DNA from: Bacillota bacterium
Lineage (GTDB): Bacteria > Bacillota > Clostridia > Saccharofermentanales > UBA5734
Assembly (NCBI GenBank): GCA_023438965.1
Contig: JAEXPB010000248.1
Span: 1 to 8,983, forward strand
Reading direction: 5' to 3'
DNA length: 8,983 nucleotides
Shown: positions 1 through 8,034 of the stretch, one piece after another
Layout of the letters: every line of letters starts with the position of its first letter
Numbering within the stretch: position 1 is the stretch's first letter
Program-made: the position numbers and the translations under genes
The notes under the pieces: generated by a model
Databases searched by the model: none
What the model saw: the letters and a program-made list of their open reading frames with translations, nothing else
What the model was told of the DNA's origin: nothing

Positions 1-1
1 C

Positions 2-274
2 CCATCTTGCCTGTATTTCGGCATTTTCATCCTGGCCGGCCTGTTCTCGCTGCCGGCATCCTTTTTCAGCGCCCTGATGATGTTGATGGCCGGCATTGCC
101 GTGGCAACAGTCGCCCAATTCCTGGCAGCCCGTTCGATATCCGGCTTTGACGACAATCGCAATTTTATTCTGGTCGCCCTGGTCATGCTGGTTTTCACCG
201 GCGTGATCTCCATGTTGCTGAATCTTTCCCTGCCACTCCTGGTGGCGATGTTGAATTCGTCGTCGATCATTTGA
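2..274 (+). CDS. C-terminal fragment of an integral membrane protein, possibly an NCS2-type nucleobase permease
   Basis: The reading frame is open from the left edge to a TGA at 272-274, giving the last 90 residues of a protein whose start lies outside the window. An internal Met at base 77 is not a credible start, because the frame is open and hydrophobic before it. Two long hydrophobic blocks (about residues 5-40 and 54-84) flank a short polar loop, FDDNRNFILVA. This loop followed by a hydrophobic helix resembles the late part of uracil/xanthine permeases (NCS2 family), where a D-x-x-NRN-L-I-hydrophobic pattern precedes the last helices. That assignment is from memory of the family pattern on a short fragment and is tentative; another multi-pass transporter is possible. 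The gene is convergent with the heat-shock operon and not part of it. Confidence 0.5.
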   Translation, partial: PSCLYFGIFILAGLFSLPASFFSALMMLMAGIAVATVAQFLAARSISGFDDNRNFILVALVMLVFTGVISMLLNLSLPLLVAMLNSSSII

Positions 275-295
275 TTTCAGACGCCCATCGCCGAA

Positions 296-327
296 AGAGG
301 GTTGCCACATGATCGTGACAACCCTCT
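296..327. terminator. Hairpin between convergent genes, likely bidirectional terminator
   Basis: A 9-bp perfect stem pairs AGAGGGTTG (296-304) with CAACCCTCT (319-327). It continues after one C-A mismatch with 3 more pairs (306-308 with 315-317) around a 6-base loop. It lies 21 bp after the stop of the plus-strand membrane gene and 54 bp after the stop of the minus-strand CpXC gene, where a shared terminator is expected. The weak point is the absence of a run of T on either side: only ACTTTAT follows on the plus strand and CTTTCGG on the minus strand. It could therefore be a weak or Rho-assisted terminator, or an mRNA 3'-end stabiliser. Confidence 0.6.
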
Positions 328-381
328 CGCACTTTATCCCTGGCAAACGGTTGCGTTTGCTCTGCCGGCAGTTGCCCGGCT

Positions 382-1044
382 TTATTCGGCCGACTGCTGG
401 TTGGCAGCCGCGGCAGCCAGCTCCTGCAGGAGCTGTGCGGCATAATCCTGGCCAATGACCTGCCATTCGCCGCTGATATCCGGCAGATGCCCGGCTGTCA
501 GTTCCTCGGCGTTCAGATAAATCTGGCTCTCCAGATCCAGGCTGTACCACTGGCTGTCGGCACCGGCCAGCAAAAACCGGAAGGTCTGGTCATTGGCGGT
601 CAGAAAATGGATGGCCGCAACTTCGACTTCCTGCTCGCCCTGTCGGATGACCGCCAGCTTGATGAACTCGATCAGGCGGTCATCGCATTGGTGGTCGGCG
701 ATGTGGATTTTCTCGATCAGCTGGTTGAAATCCGGGATCAGGCGCAACTGCCAGCCGGCAGCCGGCGGCAGCTGCCGTACGGCAGCCCGCCCCTCCGCCG
801 CGGTCTCGCCGGCATGGCAATAATACAGCAGCCGGCGGTCCGGATCACGGTAAAGCAGCGGACGGCCCAGCAGCCAGGTATGACCGCAGTTGCTGCAGGG
901 CTGGGCCAGCAGCTCTTTGCGCAGCAGCTTGTCCTTCAAGTCGGGATCGGCTGCGGCGTCGATGACTTGCCAGATGGTCACGGTTTCTTCATTCAAGCAA
1001 ACCGGACATTGATGAAGTTCCTGTACGAACAGACTGTCGGCCAT
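382..1044 (-). CDS. CpXC-domain protein (zinc-ribbon-like, function unknown)
   Basis: This 220-residue soluble protein starts at an ATG (1042-1044) preceded by AGAGGAA (1052-1058) at 7-base spacing. The N-terminus carries CPVC at residues 13-16 and CSNC at 50-53, four cysteines placed to bind a metal ion such as zinc. They are followed by the PLLYRDPDRRLLYY stretch and, at 106-132, FNQLIEKIHI...DDRLIEFIKL. This arrangement matches the CpXC domain family, common in Clostridia and of unknown function. The C-terminal half has no motif I recognise and ends in an Ala/Gln-rich helix (199-218). The gene starts 47 bp after clpC ends, on the same strand, with no hairpin or clear promoter between them, so it is probably the last gene of the heat-shock operon. 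A role in protein quality control is inference from position only. Confidence 0.85.
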   Translation of the reverse strand: MADSLFVQELHQCPVCLNEETVTIWQVIDAAADPDLKDKLLRKELLAQPCSNCGHTWLLGRPLLYRDPDRRLLYYCHAGETAAEGRAAVRQLPPAAGWQLRLIPDFNQLIEKIHIADHQCDDRLIEFIKLAVIRQGEQEVEVAAIHFLTANDQTFRFLLAGADSQWYSLDLESQIYLNAEELTAGHLPDISGEWQVIGQDYAAQLLQELAAAAANQQSAE

Positions 1045-1091
1045 GGGCAGCTTCCTCTTTCAGGTTTTGGCTTATTTTAGCATATTTCCGA

Positions 1092-3788
<2,697 letters not shown>

Positions 3789-3796
3789 GGTACACA

Positions 3797-3802
3797 CCTC
3801 CT
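3797..3802 (-). promoter_or_regulatory. Ribosome binding site of clpC
   Basis: AGGAGG on the minus strand lies 8 bases before the first of three consecutive ATG codons. It decides the clpC start: the upstream in-frame GTG at 3795-3797 overlaps the Shine-Dalgarno sequence and cannot be used with it. Initiation at the second ATG (3783-3785) cannot be excluded and would change the protein by one residue. Confidence 0.85.
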
Positions 3803-3833
3803 GAGGTTGATTGGTTATGATATTTGTTACAAA

Positions 3834-4862
3834 CTATTGTTCTTTCAGTAATTCACGGATAATCGTCGCCCGCTCGATATCCCGCTCATTTGGCGGCATC
3901 TGGCGGCCCTTGGCCTTCTGGATGCTGGCCGGTCCGATCGCCGCCTGGATCCGGTTGATATCGGAAGCCGCCACCTGCGGCAGCAGTCCGAGCGACTGAC
4001 CGAAGCGCAAGTCGGACAACAGCGTAACCGCCTCCTCGGTCGGTATCTGGCGGGCATAACGCAGGATGCCGTAAGCACGCAGGATCTTGTCCTCCAGAGC
4101 GACCGGCTGCTGACGGTAAATTTCCCGCCGGACCTTGCGTTCCTGCTCGATCAGCTGCTGGAGCATCCGCTTCAGGTCGTTGATCAGGTCTGTTTCGGTA
4201 ATTCCCAAAGTCAGCTGGTTGGAAATCTGGTACAGGTGCCCCTGGCTCTTGCTATGCTCGCCGTATTGGCCACGCACCGCAAAACCCATCTTGTTCAGGC
4301 TTTCGATGACATCCTTGATCCGGCCGCTCATGGTCAGGCCAGGCAGGTGGGCCATCACGGAAGCGCGCATCCCGGTGCCGGTATTGGTTGGGCAGGCGGT
4401 GAGGAAGCCATAATTTTCACTATAGGCCAGTGAAAGCGAACCTTCGAGGATCAGCGCCGCGCCGGCCGCCGCCTCGTAGGCGGCTTCCAGATTCAATCCC
4501 GGCTGCATGGACTGGATCCGGATATGATCCTCCTCATTGATCATGATCGAGATCGCCTCGTCCCGGCTGATGATCACCCGGTGGCTGAGTCCCTTGCGGG
4601 TAAGGTCGGGGCTGATCAGCCTTTTCTCGGCCAGGGCCATCTGGTCCTCTTCGCTGAGGGAATCCAGTTCGAGGGTCAAATAGGCGCGCTTGCGTTCTTT
4701 GTCGCCGCGGAAAAAGGCCTCGACAATCTCATCGGCGGCCTGACGGGCCTGCTGGTTGTCCATGCGGTGCGGGAAAGGATAATGATCCAGGTCGCGGGCC
4801 AGCCGCACCCGGCTGGTCAGGATGACGTCGCTTTCCGGCCCCTGATCGATATACCAGGTCAT
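3834..4862 (-). CDS. mcsB: Protein arginine kinase McsB
   Basis: Phosphagen-kinase-fold enzyme that phosphorylates arginines on proteins using ATP. It inactivates CtsR under stress and tags substrates for ClpCP. In 342 residues I see the nucleotide-binding SRVR (17-20), the acidic NEEDHIR (109-115), and the active-site motif CPTNTGTGMR (157-166) with its cysteine. Next come GEHS (201-204) and QISNQLTLG (212-220). Near the end is RDIERA (327-332), matching the RDxxRA allosteric phosphoarginine site that separates McsB from creatine/arginine kinases. It is about 20 residues shorter than the B. subtilis protein, ending soon after that motif. Its ATG overlaps the mcsA stop (ATGA, 4859-4862), implying translational coupling; a GAAGGTGA sequence just upstream is only a weak ribosome site. 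Third gene of the operon. Confidence 0.97.
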   Translation of the reverse strand: MTWYIDQGPESDVILTSRVRLARDLDHYPFPHRMDNQQARQAADEIVEAFFRGDKERKRAYLTLELDSLSEEDQMALAEKRLISPDLTRKGLSHRVIISRDEAISIMINEEDHIRIQSMQPGLNLEAAYEAAAGAALILEGSLSLAYSENYGFLTACPTNTGTGMRASVMAHLPGLTMSGRIKDVIESLNKMGFAVRGQYGEHSKSQGHLYQISNQLTLGITETDLINDLKRMLQQLIEQERKVRREIYRQQPVALEDKILRAYGILRYARQIPTEEAVTLLSDLRFGQSLGLLPQVAASDINRIQAAIGPASIQKAKGRQMPPNERDIERATIIRELLKEQ

Positions 4863-5422
4863 TTTCCGTCACCTTCTTCCGTGCAGATCCGGCTTTCCAG
4901 CGCGCGGATCTCGTCGCGCAACCGGGCGGCCTTTTCGTAAGCTTCCTCCTGGACTGCCTGTTGCAGCGATTTTTTCATATCTGCCAGGCGTGAACGCAGG
5001 AGCTGCTGTTCTTTCTGGTCTGCCGTCTGGCAAACCTTGCGGCCGACATGCCGGGTGCTGCCCTGGATGCGGCGCATCATCGGGTCCAGGCGGTCGGCAA
5101 AAGCCTCGTAGCAATGGCTGCAGCCGAAGAGTCCGGAGCGCCGGAAATCATCAAAGGACTGGCCGCAGGTGGGGCAGGCGGTGTCGCGGCTGACTGTCGT
5201 GCCGAAGGCCGGGATGCCGCCGGTATTGTCAAAGACACTGCCGCCGCCGAGCAGGCCGGAACCGAAGAGGTTGCCGATGTTGCCCAGATAATCCTGCAGG
5301 TTCATGCTGATTCCCTGTTCGCGGGCGCAGGCCTCGCACAGATGGTGTTCTGTGGTTTTCCCGTTGCGGGTCTGCGACAGATGAATCGTCGCTTCCCGCT
5401 GCTGGCATTTTTCACATTTCAT
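4859..5422 (-). CDS. mcsA: McsA, zinc-binding activator of the McsB kinase
   Basis: McsA binds and activates McsB and takes part in stress control of CtsR. The 187-residue protein has two four-cysteine sets: C3, C6, C29, C32 and C83, C86, C101, C104, each made of two CxxC pairs suited to zinc binding. Between them is a Gly/Leu-rich spacer (45-70). A UVR-type helical segment (about 144-178, containing EEAYEKAARLRDEIRALES) ends the protein, as in B. subtilis McsA. The ATG (5420-5422) follows AAGGAGG (5430-5436) at 7-base spacing. That ribosome site sits in the 15-bp gap after the ctsR stop. The gene overlaps mcsB by 4 bp. All expected metal ligands are present, so it looks functional. Confidence 0.96.
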   Translation of the reverse strand: MKCEKCQQREATIHLSQTRNGKTTEHHLCEACAREQGISMNLQDYLGNIGNLFGSGLLGGGSVFDNTGGIPAFGTTVSRDTACPTCGQSFDDFRRSGLFGCSHCYEAFADRLDPMMRRIQGSTRHVGRKVCQTADQKEQQLLRSRLADMKKSLQQAVQEEAYEKAARLRDEIRALESRICTEEGDGK

Positions 5423-5437
5423 AAGGTTGCCTCCTTT

Positions 5438-5899
5438 TCAGCGGACAATCAGGCTGGTCAGCATATTCTTGAAAACGATCATCCGAACGCGGTCTTTGAT
5501 CTCGATGCCCACCTCGCTCAGCGAGCGGTCGGACGTCGCGGCCATCAGCAGCCGGGCTTCGCGGTCGTTGATGATGTCGTAGTCCACGAAGTTGCGGATC
5601 AGGATCGCGGCCTGGTGCTGGGAAAGCGTGTCGCCGATGGTATTCAGCGCGTGCATCAGATAATTGGTCGGCGTTTTCATCTCAACCCGGCGAATGCGGA
5701 TCCAGCCGCCGCCGCCGCGCCGGCTCTCGACCAGAAAGCCCTGGTCGTTGGTAAAGCGGGTTGCCAGGACATAGGTAATCTGCGATGGCACACAATTCAT
5801 GCGGTCAGCCAGGGAATTGCGGGTGATCTCCACATAACCGTCGTTCTGTTCCATCATTTCCTTCAGTAAAGCTTCGATATGATCACTGATCCGGGCCAT
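5438..5899 (-). CDS. ctsR: Transcriptional repressor CtsR
   Basis: Dimeric winged-helix repressor of class III heat-shock genes (clp genes and its own operon). The 153-residue protein starts MARISDHIEALL. It carries the DNA-recognition segment NCVPSQITYVLATRFT (35-50) and the glycine-rich wing RGGGGWIRI (61-69). That tetraglycine wing is the known heat-sensing element of CtsR; here it is followed by Trp rather than the Tyr of B. subtilis. The C-terminal part (about 75-153) is the helical dimerisation domain also involved in McsB/ClpC control. The frame extends up to an ATG at 5968, but that codon lies inside the -10 box. The ATG at 5897-5899 has a strong AAGGAGG 7 bases upstream and gives the normal family length. 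First gene of the operon and expected to be autoregulated. Confidence 0.97.
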   Translation of the reverse strand: MARISDHIEALLKEMMEQNDGYVEITRNSLADRMNCVPSQITYVLATRFTNDQGFLVESRRGGGGWIRIRRVEMKTPTNYLMHALNTIGDTLSQHQAAILIRNFVDYDIINDREARLLMAATSDRSLSEVGIEIKDRVRMIVFKNMLTSLIVR

Positions 5900-5906
5900 G
5901 GGCCTT

Positions 5907-5913
5907 CCTCCTT
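5907..5913 (-). promoter_or_regulatory. Ribosome binding site of ctsR
   Basis: AAGGAGG on the minus strand lies 7 bases before the ATG at 5897-5899. It selects this start over the upstream in-frame ATG at 5968, which falls within the promoter. Confidence 0.88.
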
Positions 5914-5941
5914 CCGGTAGTCTAAGTAAATGATCTGTGAC

Positions 5942-5958
5942 TTTGACTATCTTTGACT
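5942..5958 (-). promoter_or_regulatory. CtsR operator (tandem heptad repeat)
   Basis: Read on the minus strand this is AGTCAAAGATAGTCAAA. It matches the published CtsR consensus RGTCAAANANRGTCAAA at every fixed position. It begins about 10 bases after the -10 box, so it occupies roughly +4 to +20 of the predicted transcript, where bound repressor would block initiation or clearance. I found no second tandem copy in the window; single heptads inside coding sequence are chance matches. Confidence 0.95.
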
Positions 5959-5967
5959 TATAAACCA

Positions 5968-5995
5968 ATTATAGATCGTCAGCGAGAATTGTCAA
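5968..5995 (-). promoter_or_regulatory. Sigma-A-type promoter of the ctsR operon
   Basis: On the minus strand TTGACA (5990-5995) and TATAAT (5968-5973) both match the consensus fully and are separated by 16 bp. Transcription should start near 5961, giving a leader of about 60 bases before the ctsR ATG. The CtsR operator follows immediately. The -35 box lies only 13 bp past the stop of the upstream permease gene. Such a strong promoter under tight repression is typical of class III heat-shock operons. Confidence 0.92.
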
Positions 5996-6008
5996 GTAGG
6001 GAAAATCG

Positions 6009-7256
6009 TCACTCGTATCTTAGCGCGTCGATCGGATCGAGGCCGGCAGCCTTCTTCGCCGGATAAATCCCGAAGAACAAGCCGACCGAGCTGGCGAACA
6101 GGACGGCGATCAGGACAGTCTGGATGCTGAGCACCGGCGTGATTTGCCCGATGTTCCGGACACCCCAGGCAATGCCATACGACAGGGCAAACCCGGTCAG
6201 GATACCGCTCAGCCCGCCGACCAGGGTCAGGATCACCGATTCGGTCATGAACTGCAGCATGATATCGGTCGTCGTGGCGCCGATCGCCTTGCGGATGCCG
6301 ATTTCCCGGGTGCGTTCGGTCACCGAGACCAGCATGATGTTCATGACGCCGATGCCGCCGACCAGCAGGGAGATGGCGGCCACGGCGCTGATGAAGACAG
6401 TCATGATGTTGATGACATTGTTGATCTGCTTGAGGATCGACGCCATGTTCTGCGCGCGATAGACTTCGCGGTCGCCGTTGCCGTGGCGCATCTGCAGCAG
6501 CCGGATGACAGCTGCGCTGGCGTCGTCGGCGGATTCCGCCGAAGTGGCCATGATGCTGACCGCATTGAACTGGTTGCCGTTGTCAATCATTTTCTGGGCG
6601 GTTTTAATCGGTGAATAGACGGTAAAGGGGATGTTCGCCGCATCGCCGGTATCCATGCCGTAACTGGCCATCAGGCTGGTCATTTGCGCGGTGATTGAGT
6701 CGCAGATCCCGATCACGGTGGCCCTCAGCAGCTTGCCGCTGCGCTGCAGCGTGAGGGTTTCGCCGACGGCGTTCTCGCGGCCAAAAAGTTTGACGGCGCC
6801 AAGTTTGTCGATCACGACGACGGGGCGGCCGTCTGTATACTCGATTTCGGTGAAGAGACGGCCGTGCAGCAGCTCAATATCCGTGAAACTGGTATATTCG
6901 TCATCTATGGCCGCCAGGTAGATCCGGCTCTTCTGGTCCTCGGAAGCCGCACTGGCTATGGTCTGCAGGGAAGCCGTCGCATGCTTGACCAGCTCGATGC
7001 GGCTGCGGATGGCCTCGAGATCCTGCTGGGTGATATAGTCGGCGTTCTGGGCGGCGCTGCTGCGGACCTGGATCATCACCGTCGAGGCGCCGATCTCGTC
7101 GAACTGGCCGAGAACCTCATTCTTGCCGCCTTCACCCAGGGCGACGATGGCGATGACGGAAGCAATCCCGACAATGATGCCCAGCATGGTCAGCAGCGCG
7201 CGCATCTTGTTGGCCCGCAGGCTGTTGAAGGCCATTTTCAAGCTTTCCAGGAACAT
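6009..7256 (-). CDS. MacB/FtsX-type ABC transporter permease
   Basis: Membrane subunit of a type VII (MacB-like) ABC transporter. The 415-residue protein has a first membrane helix at about 20-42, a large extracytoplasmic MacB_PCD-type domain (about 45-275), and three more helices (about 282-310, 335-365, 378-400). Family signatures are GIIVGIASVIAIVALGEG near the first helix, GGIGVMNIMLVSVTERTREIGIRKAIGA (300-327, shown in parts by VTERTREIGIRKAIGA) as the coupling region, and the C-terminal PAKKAAGLDPIDALRYE. The ATG (7254-7256) is preceded by AGGAGG (7265-7270) at 8-base spacing, overlapping the end of the ATPase gene. Unlike E. coli MacB it lacks a fused ATPase, as in Gram-positive YknZ. 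Likely substrates for the family are peptides, toxins or drugs; the sequence does not tell which. Confidence 0.93.
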   Translation of the reverse strand: MFLESLKMAFNSLRANKMRALLTMLGIIVGIASVIAIVALGEGGKNEVLGQFDEIGASTVMIQVRSSAAQNADYITQQDLEAIRSRIELVKHATASLQTIASAASEDQKSRIYLAAIDDEYTSFTDIELLHGRLFTEIEYTDGRPVVVIDKLGAVKLFGRENAVGETLTLQRSGKLLRATVIGICDSITAQMTSLMASYGMDTGDAANIPFTVYSPIKTAQKMIDNGNQFNAVSIMATSAESADDASAAVIRLLQMRHGNGDREVYRAQNMASILKQINNVINIMTVFISAVAAISLLVGGIGVMNIMLVSVTERTREIGIRKAIGATTTDIMLQFMTESVILTLVGGLSGILTGFALSYGIAWGVRNIGQITPVLSIQTVLIAVLFASSVGLFFGIYPAKKAAGLDPIDALRYE

Positions 7257-7260
7257 GCGC

Positions 7261-8034
7261 TCAACCTCCTTCCTCTGGTTCGGATCGGCTGATCAGGCCG
7301 GCATGCAGCAAGGGATTGACCGGGCAGGGCGCGTTGCGGCCGCTGGTGTCGGTGACGATCCGGCCGTCCCGGACCTGGATGATCCGGCTGGCAAAGGCCG
7401 CGATGTCCGCCTCGTGCGTGATCAGGACGATGGTCGTCCGAACTTCGTTCAGCTGCCGGAAAATCCGCATGATTTCCATGGCCGACTGACTGTCCAGATT
7501 GCCGGTCGGCTCGTCGGCCAGGAGCAGGGCCGGTTCCAGGATCATCGCCCGGGCGATGGCCACCCGCTGTTTTTGGCCGCCGGAGATCTCATTCGGACGA
7601 TGGCGGGCCCAGGGCGTCAGCCCGACGGCTTCCAGGGCCGCGGCAGCCCGGTGCGCGCGGTCCCGGCGGCTGACGTCGGCGTAGACCATCGGCAACTCGA
7701 CATTTTCCTGCAGATAGAGCTTGGGCAGCAGGTTGAATGATTGGAAAACAAAGCCGATCTCCCGGTTGCGAATCCTGGCCAGGTCATTCGGCGCCAAATC
7801 GACGATGTCGGTGCCGTTGAGCACATAGGTGCCGGAATCCTTGCGGTCCAGACAGCCGAGAATGTTCATCAGCGTGGACTTGCCGGAGCCGGAAGGCCCC
7901 ATGATCGCGGTAAACTCGCCGGCAGCGATGTCAAGGTCGATCCCCTTCAGGGCTGTGTACTCCACTTGCCCGGTCCGATAGGTTTTCCAGACATCCCGGA
8001 TCGTAATGACCGGCTGCCGGTCTTGTTCAGCCAT
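7261..8034 (-). CDS. ABC transporter ATP-binding protein (MacB/LolD/YknY type)
   Basis: Cytoplasmic ATPase that drives the adjacent permease. In 257 residues I see Walker [10 protein letters not shown] (46-54), Q-loop Q98 within [10 protein letters not shown], signature [14 protein letters not shown] (150-163), Walker B LLLADEP (170-176) and switch histidine H207 in ITHE. The FQSFNLLP and DEPTGNLD sequences are typical of the MacB/LolD group. It has about 25 residues after the usual end of the domain (from about 229, [11 protein letters not shown] onward), slightly longer than the ~230 residues usual in the group. The start ATG (8032-8034) has AAGGAGA (8041-8047) 6 bases upstream, and the gene overlaps the fusion-protein gene by 8 bp. 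The permease gene follows after 4 bp, so the three are one operon. Confidence 0.96.
   Translation of the reverse strand: MAEQDRQPVITIRDVWKTYRTGQVEYTALKGIDLDIAAGEFTAIMGPSGSGKSTLMNILGCLDRKDSGTYVLNGTDIVDLAPNDLARIRNREIGFVFQSFNLLPKLYLQENVELPMVYADVSRRDRAHRAAAALEAVGLTPWARHRPNEISGGQKQRVAIARAMILEPALLLADEPTGNLDSQSAMEIMRIFRQLNEVRTTIVLITHEADIAAFASRIIQVRDGRIVTDTSGRNAPCPVNPLLHAGLISRSEPEEGG

Noticed and set aside
487..1080. Open frame of 197 codons on the plus strand opposite the CpXC gene
   Set aside because: The minus-strand frame has the CpXC motifs and a ribosome site; this one has neither.
3789..3797. GTG start for clpC at 3797
   Set aside because: The codon overlaps the AGGAGG ribosome site; the tandem ATGs beginning at 3788 are correctly spaced and give the family-like N-terminus.
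3789..3833. Possible separate promoter for clpC
   Set aside because: The gap is AT-rich, but I find no convincing -35 and -10 pair with proper spacing.
4670..4680. Single CtsR-like heptads inside mcsB, mcsA and clpC (for example GGTCAAA near 4674)
   Set aside because: They lack the adjacent second heptad required by CtsR and lie in coding sequence.
5048..5869. Long open frame of 273 codons on the plus strand opposite mcsA and ctsR
   Set aside because: It lies antisense to two clearly conserved genes, its product has no recognisable domain, and long antisense frames are common in GC-rich coding DNA.
5900..5968. ATG at 5968 as a 23-residue-longer start of ctsR
   Set aside because: It lies in the -10 box, upstream of the predicted transcript start, with no ribosome site.
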